Made by a program: the position numbers and the translations under genes. DNA of 64,000 bases from Streptomyces canus (GTDB taxonomy: Bacteria; Actinomycetota; Actinomycetes; Streptomycetales; Streptomycetaceae): positions 6,944,001-7,008,000 of the forward strand of contig NZ_CP107989.1 in assembly GCF_041435015.1 (NCBI RefSeq), given 5' to 3'. How positions within the stretch are numbered: position 1 is the stretch's first letter; each line of letters opens with the position of its first letter. Shown here one piece after another: positions 36,376 through 43,883 of the stretch. The notes under the pieces were generated by a model. It was not told the DNA's origin, did no database searches, and saw only the letters and a program-made list of their open reading frames with translations.

Positions 36376-36609
36376 TCTTGTCCCTCCAGTGTGCGCCTCG
36401 TGCGCGGCCGGGTGTTCCTGTGCGTCCCGTCCGGCAAGGCTTGATCGGGCGTTCTCAGGGGTAGTTGTCCTCCCCCGGGAGTAGCGGGAGGCGGTGCGGT
36501 CGTCCCGGGGAGGCAGGGCAGGTGCCTCCGTGGGCACGATGTGCGGGCGGGTCTCGGGGACGAGGCTGGTTCGTGTCGGGGAACAGAAAACCAGCCCGAG
36601 GAGGGCGCC
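36376..36609. other. Non-coding stretch with a hairpin before a small ORF
   Basis: No gene is recognised here. GGCTGGTT (36564-36571) and AACCAGCC (36589-36596) form an inverted repeat with a 17-nt loop just upstream of the small ORF at 36610, close enough to influence its translation. Confidence 0.4.
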
Positions 36610-36720
36610 ATGAACCGCCAGATCCGCGTTCGCGTCAGCCGTCGGCCCTCGTCCTCCCGTGACACCCGGCAGCCCGAGATCGACCGCAGGACACCGTCGG
36701 GACGGCTGCTGCCGTACTGA
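36610..36720 (+). CDS. Possible small basic protein (36 aa)
   Basis: ATG at 36610 follows GAGGAGG with a 5-6 nt spacer, the best ribosome site in this region. The 36-residue product starts MNRQIRVRVSRRPSSSRDTR and is highly basic without hydrophobic parts. No family is recognised. It may be real because of its ribosome site and upstream hairpin, or it may be a fragment within the surrounding debris. Confidence 0.35.
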   Translation: MNRQIRVRVSRRPSSSRDTRQPEIDRRTPSGRLLPY

Positions 36721-36812
36721 CACCGGTCCGGGCAATCCCTCGACGTCACGACCGTCCACGGGCGGTCGACATCCTCTCCGGCACACCGGCCCCGTAGCGC
36801 CGGTACAGCCCG

Positions 36813-36873
36813 GCCGCAGCTCCACGCCCGGCAGCGGTACACCCACCGCCCCGGCGCGTGGCTCGACGTCCGC
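36813..36873 (-). pseudogene. Fragment of a matB-like gene
   Basis: This 61-bp piece matches 44382-44442, inside the intact matB, with only four differences. It encodes the same GVPLPGVELR motif region of the acyl-CoA synthetase on the minus strand. Nothing else of the gene is here. It is a displaced or residual copy. Confidence 0.8.
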
Positions 36874-36906
36874 AGGACCGCCCGCTCGTCGACCCGCCCC
36901 TCGGCG

Positions 36907-37578
36907 TCAGTTCAGGCAACGGTCGATCGCCGTCCGCAGCGCCTGCCGCAGCTCCGGCGACGGCAGCGGGCCACCGCCCCCGGCCTCTGCCGTGACCACC
37001 GCCGCGACCTTGCGCAGCTTGGTGTTGGAGAGCTGGGAGGCCTCCCGCAGGACGTTCCACGCCTGGTCCGAGGAGCAGGCGTGGGTGGCCATCAGGACCC
37101 CACGTGCCTGGTCGATGACCGGGCGGCTGACGATCGCCCGCCGGAGCTGCTCGACCTCCGTGCGCAGCAGGTCCAGCTGTTCCGCGCGCTCCAGGACCAC
37201 CGCGGAGGGCACGGGCTCGCGGTGGGTCTTGGGGCCGTGCAGCGGATCGTCGGGATCCAGACCGGCCATCTCCAGGACGCGGCGCGGCTGGTCGTTCCAG
37301 CCGGTCGCCGTCACCCGTACGCGACGGCGGCGGCCGTAGGTGTCGAGGACCTCCAGACACCGCAGTCCCGTCGTGTCCATGAAGGCGACGCCGGTCAGGT
37401 CCAGATCGACCCGGCCGGTGCCGTCCGGCAGCCGCGCCAGGGCCTTGGTCAGGGTGTCCGCACTGCCGTGGATCAGATCGCCGCGCAGGACGAGCACGGC
37501 CCTGCCCCCCTCCACGCCTACGTCGATGGTCAGGTTGTTCAGTCGCCCTGCGAGCGATGTGTGTGCCGCTGAGCTCAT
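36907..37578 (-). CDS. STAS-ANTAR regulatory protein
   Basis: A protein of about 223 residues. The N-terminal STAS domain (about 15-115) has GRVDLDLTGVAFMDTTGLR, the phospho-site region of anti-anti-sigma factors. The C-terminal ANTAR-type three-helix domain (about 145-205) has QLRRAIVSRPVIDQARGVLM, which binds paired RNA hairpins in transcription antitermination. The ATG at 37578 has GAGG 5 nt upstream; GTG at 37608 would add ten residues. It could link the anti-sigma ATPases encoded in this window to RNA-level control. It is divergent from the MEDS-ATPase gene. Confidence 0.88.
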   Translation of the reverse strand: MSSAAHTSLAGRLNNLTIDVGVEGGRAVLVLRGDLIHGSADTLTKALARLPDGTGRVDLDLTGVAFMDTTGLRCLEVLDTYGRRRRVRVTATGWNDQPRRVLEMAGLDPDDPLHGPKTHREPVPSAVVLERAEQLDLLRTEVEQLRRAIVSRPVIDQARGVLMATHACSSDQAWNVLREASQLSNTKLRKVAAVVTAEAGGGGPLPSPELRQALRTAIDRCLN

Positions 37579-37855
37579 GTCCGCCTCGCTGCTCCCCACA
37601 GTCGTCACGACGTTGAGTCACCGATCGCCACCGGCTCCCGGCCCGGTCCGAGGGTGTGGCCGCGCGGGACCCGGCGGTGCTGGAATGCGCCTGCCCGGCG
37701 CGTCGGCGAGTACACCCGGCGCATTGGGGAGTGACAGGCGCTTCCCGGGGGTAAACGCGGTCTCGTCCAGGTAGTGGCGGAGAGACGTTTCTGGCGGGGA
37801 GACGTATCGAAGGGAAGACAGCCCGGTCGGGAGAGTGGAGAGCAGGTGTGGACAT

Positions 37856-38851
37856 ATGGCCCGAGACGCCCCGGCGCCGCCGTCCGGCGGGCGGGAGCGC
37901 GGTGACGACGCCGTGAACGCCGTGGTCGAGACCGCGGGCCCGTTCGTGCATCCCGCGCTCTTCTACCGCGACGAGCGGGAGTACCTCGCCGGTGTGGTGC
38001 CGTTCGTACGCAAGGCGCTCGCCGCCGGGGAACCGGTGGCCGTGGCCGTGCCCACCGAGAACCTGCGGCTGCTGAAGGCGGAGATCGGCACCGGGGAGGC
38101 CGTACGGTTCCTCGACATGCGGGAGGCCGGGCGCAACCCCGGCCGGATCATCCCGGGGGTGCTGCGCGCCTTCGCCGACGCCCAGCCGCCGGGCACCCGG
38201 GTGCGGATCGTCGGTGAGCCGATCTGGGCCGGCCGCACGGCCACCGAGTACCCGGCCTGCGTCCAGCACGAGGCGCTGATCAACGCGGCCTTCCAGGGCC
38301 GCCCGGTCACCATCCTGTGCCCGTACGACACCCGGCGCCTCGACCCGCAGGCCGTGGCCGACGCCTACGCCACCCACCCCGTGGTCGTCGACGCCGGCTC
38401 CGGGCGCGAGGAGGAGAGCGGACGGTACGACTTCGAGGCCGTGCACGCCCGCTACAACACACCGCTGCCACCGGCCCCGGACGTGCCGGCCCACGCCTTC
38501 GTCGCCGACGTGCTCGGCGAGATCCGGCACTTCGCCACCGACGCGGCCGAGCGGCTCGGACTCGGGCGGCCCCGGCTCGAGGACCTGGCGCTGGCCGTCG
38601 CCGAGCTGACCACCAACAGCGTGGTGCACGGCGGCGGTTCGGGCCTGCTGCGGGTGTGGGCCGAGGACGGGCACGTGGTGTGCGAGGTCCGCGACCGGGG
38701 ACACCTCAGCGACCTGCTGGCCGGCCGCCGGCCGCCCTCGCGGGACCAGCACGGCGGCCGCGGCCTCCTGATCGTCAACCTCGTCGCCGATCTCGTGCGG
38801 GTGCACACCGGGCCGGAGGGCTCCACGGTCCGCTGCTGGTTCGCCCTCTGA
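37856..38851 (+). CDS. MEDS-domain anti-sigma ATPase (RsbW-like)
   Basis: A 331-residue protein. An N-terminal MEDS (methanogen/methylotroph DcmR sensory) domain covers about residues 30-190, starting VHPALFYRDEREYLAGVVPF. A HATPase_c domain of RsbW/SpoIIAB type follows, with LEDLALAVAELTTNSVVHGG (N box) and HGGRGLLIVNLVADLV. Such proteins are thought to bind anti-anti-sigma (STAS) partners; the STAS-ANTAR gene next door is an obvious candidate. ATG 37856 is preferred over 37835. A shortened copy of one of its segments occurs at 40737-40796. Confidence 0.85.
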   Translation: MARDAPAPPSGGRERGDDAVNAVVETAGPFVHPALFYRDEREYLAGVVPFVRKALAAGEPVAVAVPTENLRLLKAEIGTGEAVRFLDMREAGRNPGRIIPGVLRAFADAQPPGTRVRIVGEPIWAGRTATEYPACVQHEALINAAFQGRPVTILCPYDTRRLDPQAVADAYATHPVVVDAGSGREEESGRYDFEAVHARYNTPLPPAPDVPAHAFVADVLGEIRHFATDAAERLGLGRPRLEDLALAVAELTTNSVVHGGGSGLLRVWAEDGHVVCEVRDRGHLSDLLAGRRPPSRDQHGGRGLLIVNLVADLVRVHTGPEGSTVRCWFAL

Positions 38852-38943
38852 CCCGCGCGGGTCAGAGGGGCCTCAGGGGATCCGGCCGCCGCCCGGCGAC
38901 CCTACGGTCTTGGTGTCCCGGCCGCAGCGGAGAACGGGGAGAC

Positions 38944-39285
38944 GTGGACGCCGTACACATCACCGGTACGACGCGGCTGTACGCCGTGCTGGGCGACCCG
39001 GTACGCCAGGTACGGGCGCCCGCCCTGCTCAACCCCGTGTTCGCCCGGCTCGGACGGGACGCCGTACTGGTCCCCGTACAGGTCCGGCCGGACGGACTGC
39101 CGGAGTTGATCCGAGCCCTGACCGCCGTGGGCAACCTGGACGGGCTGCTCGTCACGGTTCCCCGCAAGCAGACCTGCCGGCGGCTCGCCGACTCCGTCAC
39201 CGACGCCGCACTGAGCGGCTCGGTCAACGCGCTGCGCCGGCGACCCGGCGGCGGCGCGGTGGACGATGGTGCGCGGATGGACTGA
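38944..39285 (+). pseudogene. Shikimate dehydrogenase-like (AroE) N-terminal fragment
   Basis: A GTG start with GGGGAG ahead opens a 113-codon frame. It starts like AroE substrate-binding domains: TTRLYAVLGDPVRQVRAPAL, then LDGLLVTVPRKQTCRRLADS and GSVNALRR. The family is about 280 residues, and here the NADP-binding half is missing. The last codons look unrelated. Either a decayed gene or, less likely, a short derived protein. Confidence 0.75.
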
Positions 39286-39427
39286 AGGAAGAGCTCGGGG
39301 GCGTCGAACGACGCGGAATCCGTCTGGTCAAGGAGCGGGGAAACGCGCATGATTGCCCCCTGAGGACGTGTTTGAGCAGGGCAAACGTCGAGCTGGACGT
39401 CCTGGAGGCCCGATGGGGCGCCGCGCC

Positions 39428-39478
39428 AAAACAGTACCAGTTGGTTGGTTTTTTGTGAGGGGGGAAGACAAACTGGTA
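39428..39478. promoter_or_regulatory. Candidate autoregulatory element of the γ-butyrolactone receptor gene
   Basis: AAAAC (39428-39432) and GTTTT (39448-39452) flank ACCAGTTGGT in a partly symmetrical 25-bp site. TACCAGTT (39435-39442) is repeated in inverted form, AACTGGTA, at 39471-39478. ScbR/ArpA-type receptors bind symmetrical sites with AAAC/GTTT-like ends upstream of their own genes. The site lies 26-76 bp before the tetR start. Confidence 0.5.
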
Positions 39479-39503
39479 TCGGTTCACGGAAGGGGTTGGT
39501 GGC

Positions 39504-40148
39504 GTGGTCAGGCAGGAACGCGCGGAGGTCACTCGGGCGGCCATTCTCGACGGGGCGGCACGCGCCTTCGACGCGGAGGGGTACCACGGGACGACACTCG
39601 GTGACATCGTCAAAGAGGCGGGAGTGACGAAGGGCGCCCTCTACTTCCACTTCGCGTCGAAGGAGGAGCTCGCCCAGGCGCTCATCGACGAACAGTTCTC
39701 CGTCCTGGATCCGACGGCGGGCGGCGAGAAACCCGGGGTGCAGACCGTCATCAACACGCTGCACACCATGGCCCGGCAGCTGGTGGACGACGTTCGTGTG
39801 CGGGCCGGTATCCGGCTGGTCATCGACCAGAGCTCCAAGACGGGCATCGTCAGCGAGCCGTACACCCGGTGGATCGAGCTCTTCCGGGGCTGCCTGGTCC
39901 ACGCCCAGGAGCGCGGGGACGTCAAGGCGGACGTCGACCCCGGCCGGGTGGCCCGGCTCATCGTCGGTTCCTGGACCGGACTCCAGCTCAGTTCCCAAGT
40001 GCTCACCGGTCGCGCGGACTTGAGAGAGGAGACCACCCTCATGTGGGAGATGCTGCTGCCGAGCATCGTCCCGCCGCGCAGGCTGTCCCGCTTCCGCTCG
40101 GAGGGCAGCGTCCGCGACGGCGTGCGCGAACTGGTCGGCGTCGAGTAG
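39504..40148 (+). CDS. ScbR/ArpA-like TetR regulator (γ-butyrolactone receptor homologue)
   Basis: A 214-residue TetR-family protein. The HTH region, FDAEGYHGTTLGDIVKEAGV followed by TKGALYFHFASKEELAQAL, closely resembles γ-butyrolactone receptors such as ScbR. The GTG start at 39504 gives the usual N-terminus. No butyrolactone synthase (AfsA-like) gene is adjacent, so this may be an orphan or pseudo-receptor that binds another ligand or an antibiotic. The C-terminal 50 codons have a partial copy at 40799-40948. Confidence 0.85.
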   Translation: MVRQERAEVTRAAILDGAARAFDAEGYHGTTLGDIVKEAGVTKGALYFHFASKEELAQALIDEQFSVLDPTAGGEKPGVQTVINTLHTMARQLVDDVRVRAGIRLVIDQSSKTGIVSEPYTRWIELFRGCLVHAQERGDVKADVDPGRVARLIVGSWTGLQLSSQVLTGRADLREETTLMWEMLLPSIVPPRRLSRFRSEGSVRDGVRELVGVE

Positions 40149-40597
40149 CGGCGGTGCGGTACGCGGAGGCGGCGGTGCGGGGGTTGCCGTGGTCGCCGCG
40201 TACCGGCGGGAGAGTTCCCGGAGGTGCCGCCGTGCGCCGATCCGTCCCGGCCCGCCGGGGAGGCTCCGGGGCGCCGTCCAACGCCATCCGCAGCCCCGGC
40301 GCCGACCCGCCCCGGCGGAAAAGCAACCGACTGCGACCGTCGCGTGTCCTCAGCGTCCGCCCCGGAGTGGGGCCTGCGGCGGCCCTGGGCTGTCGCCCGG
40401 TTGGCCTTCGCGGATGCTCCGGCCGTCATCCGGCAGCGTGGTCGCCGCCTGTCGTGGGCAGCCCGCCCGGGAGTGGGGCCCGGGCCGTCACCCGGATGCC
40501 CGTGCACGTCCACCTCGCTGCGGTGGTCGCCTGGTCGGGGTGGGTGGCGTGCCCCGGAGTGGGGCCTGCCGTGGCCCCCGGCTGTCGCCGGGGGGCC
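40149..40597. other. Low-complexity GC-rich stretch with short repeats
   Basis: No intact gene. CCCGGAGTGGGG-type units occur around 40361, 40467 and 40553 and are each followed by GGC-rich text with CTGTCGCC or CCGTCACC. These look like degenerate repeats and merge into a gene remnant at 40598. All long frames across it have biased Pro/Arg/Gly content. Confidence 0.5.
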
Positions 40598-40723
40598 GCC
40601 ATTTCCGCGGGGGACATCCCCGAACTGCTCGCACTCGGCGTGGCGGCCGTCTTCGCCCCGGGGACGCCGACCAGGGAGATCACCGACTGGGTGCACACCC
40701 GCCCGGGCCGAGCGGCGGTCTGA
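40598..40723 (+). pseudogene. Cobalamin-binding mutase, C-terminal tail
   Basis: Forty-one codons, with SAGDIPELLALGVAAVFAPG followed by TPTREITDWV, match the end of the B12-binding domain of methylmalonyl-CoA-type mutases. The DxHxxG motif and everything upstream are missing. It ends in a stop right before the next debris block. Confidence 0.8.
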
Positions 40724-40736
40724 CACCGAGCCGCCC

Positions 40737-40948
40737 ACCTTCGTCTCCGATGTGCTCGGCGAGATCCGGCACTGCGCGACCGACGCGCCCGAGCACGGAT
40801 GCAGCTCGGCTCCCAGGTCCTCAGCGGGCGGGCCGACCTGGCCGAGGGGACCACTCCCCTGTGGGAGCTGCTGCCGAGCATCGTGCCGCCGCGGCGACTG
40901 GAGCGGTTCCGTCCCGAGGGCATGGCGCTGGTGCCCGAGATGGTCTGA
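40737..40948 (+). pseudogene. Debris: copy of MEDS-ATPase segment plus tail of the TetR gene
   Basis: TFVSDVLGEIRHCATDAPE (from 40737) repeats the AFVADVLGEIRHFATDAAE segment of the ATPase gene near 38500. It is followed, in another frame, by 49 codons from ATG 40799, MQLGSQVLSGRADLAEGTTP then PSIVPPRRLERFRPEG, which repeat the C-terminus of the TetR protein encoded at 39504-40148. Both source genes lie within 3 kb upstream. This marks an ancient tandem duplication that has mostly decayed. Confidence 0.82.
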
Positions 40949-40996
40949 CGGGGTCTCACGGGGGTGCGTGAAGATCGCCGTGGCGCCTGCCGTGCC

Positions 40997-42034
40997 TCAG
41001 GTGGCCAGCGGGTCGAGCGACAGCGGCTCGATGCGGCCCTCCAGCATGTACCCCAGTCCCTGTACGGCGCAGACGTCGGGCCGCTCGGCGATGTGCACCG
41101 GCATTCCGGTCGCCTGCCGCAGCATCTGGTCGAGCCCAGGGAGCAGGGCGGAACCGCCGACCATCATGATCCCGCGATCGGCGAGGTCGGCCACCAGGTC
41201 GGGCGGACAGTTGCGCAGCACCCGGCCGATCCCGTCCAGGACGGCGGTCAGCGGGGTCTCGATCGCGTCCCGTACGGCGGCGGTGTCGACCTGCACGGAG
41301 CGCGCGAGGCCGGTGGCGACGTCCCGGCCGTGGATCTCGGTGGAGGCGGGGCCCTGTGGGGTGAGGCCGTTGCCGGAGAGGGCGAGCTGCAGCGGTCGTA
41401 CGGACTGGCTCGGCAGCATCAGCTCGTGCTCGTGACGCAGGTGCTGCACGATCGCGTGATCGACGGCCTCACCGCCGACCGGGATGCGCTCGGCGGTCAC
41501 GATCGACCCGAGCGAGAGCACGGCGACCTGGGTGGCTGCGGCCCCGCACACCATGATCATGGTGGCCTCGGGCCGCTCGACGGGCAGTCCGCAGCCGACG
41601 GCGGCGGCGATGAGGGTGTCCACGAGTTCCACGCGCCGCGCCCCGAGTCCCACGAGGGTCTCGATCGCCGCGCGCCGGGCCAGCGGGTCGGCGTCGTGCG
41701 GGGTGCAGGCGGCGGCCCGCAGGCGGGGCTTGCGGCGCAGATTGCGGCGGATCTTGTCGCCGAGCAGATGGCGCAGCATGCGCTGGGCCATCTCGATGTC
41801 GACGACGGTGCCGCCGGAGACGGGCCGTACGACACGGATGTAGTCGGGGGTGCGGCCCGTCATCTTCTCGGCGAACTCGCCGACCGCGATCAGCGCGCCG
41901 GTACGGGTGTTCACGGCGGCGGCCGACGGCTGGTCGACGACGAGCCCGGCCCCCCGCACGTACACCCGCGTCCTCGCCGCACCCAGGTCGACGGCGAAGT
42001 GGCAGCGGCGCAGCTGCTCCAGACTGGCGGTCAT
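40997..42034 (-). CDS. mbl: MreB/Mbl-family actin-like protein
   Basis: A 345-residue actin-fold ATPase. Phosphate-1 loop CHFAVDLGAARTRVYVRG, then VVDQPSAAAVNTRTG, the phosphate-2 region and a C-terminal GIMMVGGSALLPGLDQMLR adenosine motif are all present. In Streptomyces such proteins act in spore-wall synthesis rather than in tip growth. The ATG at 42034 has GGGAGGA 7-8 nt ahead; seven extra codons upstream are unlikely. The position beside matB matches what I recall of the mbl region in S. coelicolor, so I suggest mbl, not mreB. Confidence 0.82.
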   Translation of the reverse strand: MTASLEQLRRCHFAVDLGAARTRVYVRGAGLVVDQPSAAAVNTRTGALIAVGEFAEKMTGRTPDYIRVVRPVSGGTVVDIEMAQRMLRHLLGDKIRRNLRRKPRLRAAACTPHDADPLARRAAIETLVGLGARRVELVDTLIAAAVGCGLPVERPEATMIMVCGAAATQVAVLSLGSIVTAERIPVGGEAVDHAIVQHLRHEHELMLPSQSVRPLQLALSGNGLTPQGPASTEIHGRDVATGLARSVQVDTAAVRDAIETPLTAVLDGIGRVLRNCPPDLVADLADRGIMMVGGSALLPGLDQMLRQATGMPVHIAERPDVCAVQGLGYMLEGRIEPLSLDPLAT

Positions 42035-42194
42035 CGCAGGTCCTCCCGAGAGCACAGACCGTGGGCCGCGCCGGGTGGCGGGCTTAGTGGCATTGTGCGG
42101 CGGTGAGGGAGGAGCGGCCCTTATTGAGGGGCCGGGTGGGGTGCGGCTAAATGGGCGTTTTTGTCATTTATGCCTGATGTGAATGTTTTGTAAG

Positions 42195-43883
42195 TCATGG
42201 CAGTGTTTTCCTCTCGGCGTGGGCGATCACCCCGAGCTCCACCAAGTCCTGTGGCCGGATCCGCAGTTGGTCCGCGGTCGCCTCGATCTCCGCCCGCGGT
42301 CGCTTGAGGATCGCCGCCGCCGGTTCGGGTGCGATCACGGAGAAATAGCTGTCCGGGGTGGCGTACGTGGCGCCGGGTGCCGCCAGGGCCAGGGCGCCGC
42401 CGGAGCCGCCCTCGCCGATGAGAAGGGTGGTGATCGGGGTGCGGGCGGAGGCGACCGTGGTGAACAGGTCGGCGATGGCCGCGCCCGCGCCCTGACGTTC
42501 GGCCTCCGCGTCGTTGGCCGCGCCCGGGGTGTCCACCAGGGTGAGCACCGGGATGCCCAGCCGGTCGGCGAGGCGGATCAGGCGGGTGGCGGTGCGGTAG
42601 CCGGCGGGGCGGGTCGCCGTGCCGGTCTGGGCGGCGTAGGCGATCGTGCGGCCCCCGCGCTCGCCGAAGCCGCACAGCATGCCCGGGTCGGTGCCGCCGC
42701 AGCGGTCCCCGGAGAGGGCCGCGCGGTGGGTGAAGTAGGCGTCCAGGTAGGCGGTCGCGCGCGGGCGCCCCGCGGAACGGGCACGCCGGACCGCGTCCCA
42801 CCCGGTGGCGGGGAGATCGGTGGCGCCGAGCGGGGCGGGGACGGGGGCGGGTTCGGTGTGCGGTGGGGGGTGGTCCGTGTCGGTCGGGTCCGGCGGTGGG
42901 GGGTTGGTGCTGCCGGGTCCGGCTACCGGTGCGGGATGGGCCGCGTCGGTGGTGCCGGATGTGGGGTGTCCTGCGGGGGTGACGGACGGGGTGGGGTGGG
43001 CCGCGTCGGTCAGGTCCGGGGGGCGGGTGCTTCCGGGTGCGGCGTGTCCTGCCGGTTCGGCGCGCGGTGTGGGGCGGGCCTCGCCGGTCGGGTCCGTGGG
43101 CGTGGAGTCGGTGCTGCCGGGTGCCGAGTCGCGGGGGACGGGTGCCGCGTCGGCGGCACTGTCCGACGGCCTCGCCAGCAACCGCAGCCACATCCCCAGC
43201 GTCCGCCGCAGCTCCTCCGGCCGTACGACCGCGTCCGCCGCCCCCGCCGCCACCTGGGCCTCCGCCGTGTACGCCGACGGGTCGGCGTCCGGGGGGCGGA
43301 CCCGGGAGCCCGCGAAGCCGACCTGGGCGCCCGGAAGGGCGAGGACGACGTCCGCGCCGGCGCCCAGGGTGGCCCAGCCGCCGCCCGTGGTGGGGTCGCG
43401 CAGTACCGCGATCTGGGGGAGACCGGCCTGCCGGGTGAGGGCCGACTGGCGGGCCACGCGCTGAAGTTGGGTCAGGGCGAGCATGCCCTCCTGCATACGG
43501 CTGCCGCCCGTGGCCACCAACGGGACGACGGGAAGCCGGTGTTCGCGGGCGTACCGGTACGCCGCCTCCAGACGGTCCCCGGTGCGTTCGCCCAGCGAGC
43601 CGCCGAGGAAGCCGAACTCGAAGGCGATCAGGACGGCTCGGGTGCCCTCGACGCGCGCGGTGCCGCAGATGACCGACTCCTGCTCGCCGGTGCGTTCGGC
43701 GGCACGGGCGCGCGAGGCGTCGTAGCCCTGCCAGGCGAGCGGTCCGTCGGGCTTCGACTGCCGTTCGGGGTACGGGATTTCGGCGAAGTGGTCGGTCACC
43801 AGGGCCACGGCCTCACGGGCGGACAGGCGCCCGGCGGGCAGGCGCCCGGCGGGCAGGCGCCCGGCGGGCAGGCGCTCAGCCAT
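42195..43883 (-). CDS. Fused AccD-AccA-type acyl-CoA carboxyltransferase
   Basis: A 562-residue fusion. Residues about 20-235 form a β-subunit-like carboxyltransferase domain (GFLGGSLGERTGDRLEAAYR, TGGSRMQEGMLALTQL), without the zinc ribbon of AccD. A Pro/Thr/Gly-rich linker covers about 240-355. Residues 360-550 form the α-like domain (GIPVLTLVDTPGAANDAEAE, LIGEGGSGGALALAAPG). It should move a carboxyl between biotin and an acyl-CoA or decarboxylate malonyl-CoA. It overlaps matB by eight bases in the matC-matB operon. The N-terminus carries in-frame 15-bp repeats. Confidence 0.85.
   Translation of the reverse strand: MAERLPAGRLPAGRLPAGRLSAREAVALVTDHFAEIPYPERQSKPDGPLAWQGYDASRARAAERTGEQESVICGTARVEGTRAVLIAFEFGFLGGSLGERTGDRLEAAYRYAREHRLPVVPLVATGGSRMQEGMLALTQLQRVARQSALTRQAGLPQIAVLRDPTTGGGWATLGAGADVVLALPGAQVGFAGSRVRPPDADPSAYTAEAQVAAGAADAVVRPEELRRTLGMWLRLLARPSDSAADAAPVPRDSAPGSTDSTPTDPTGEARPTPRAEPAGHAAPGSTRPPDLTDAAHPTPSVTPAGHPTSGTTDAAHPAPVAGPGSTNPPPPDPTDTDHPPPHTEPAPVPAPLGATDLPATGWDAVRRARSAGRPRATAYLDAYFTHRAALSGDRCGGTDPGMLCGFGERGGRTIAYAAQTGTATRPAGYRTATRLIRLADRLGIPVLTLVDTPGAANDAEAERQGAGAAIADLFTTVASARTPITTLLIGEGGSGGALALAAPGATYATPDSYFSVIAPEPAAAILKRPRAEIEATADQLRIRPQDLVELGVIAHAERKTLP
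43824..43880. repeat. 15-bp tandem repeat in the start of the carboxyltransferase gene
   Basis: CAGGCGCCCGGCGGG occurs three times head to tail at 43824, 43839 and 43854, with a partial fourth copy at 43869. In frame it encodes repeated LPAGR. Its unit is a multiple of three, so slippage would change only protein length. Confidence 0.92.

Noticed and set aside
35602..36846. A 414-codon minus-strand open frame over the repeat array
   Set aside because: Composition is Arg/Pro/Gly/Ala-biased, and it overlaps the gene at 35376-35966 in another frame. Its first codons are a fragment of matB; the frame is a by-product of GC-rich repeats.
37730..37800. SigB-type promoter before the MEDS-ATPase gene
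   Set aside because: GGGTAAAC is present near 37750 but no GTTT-like -35 box lies at the right distance.
42115..42170. Terminator or operator between the carboxyltransferase and mbl genes
   Set aside because: Arms are only six bases (CGGCCC/GGGCCG and TAAATG/CATTTA) with long loops; too weak to list as features.
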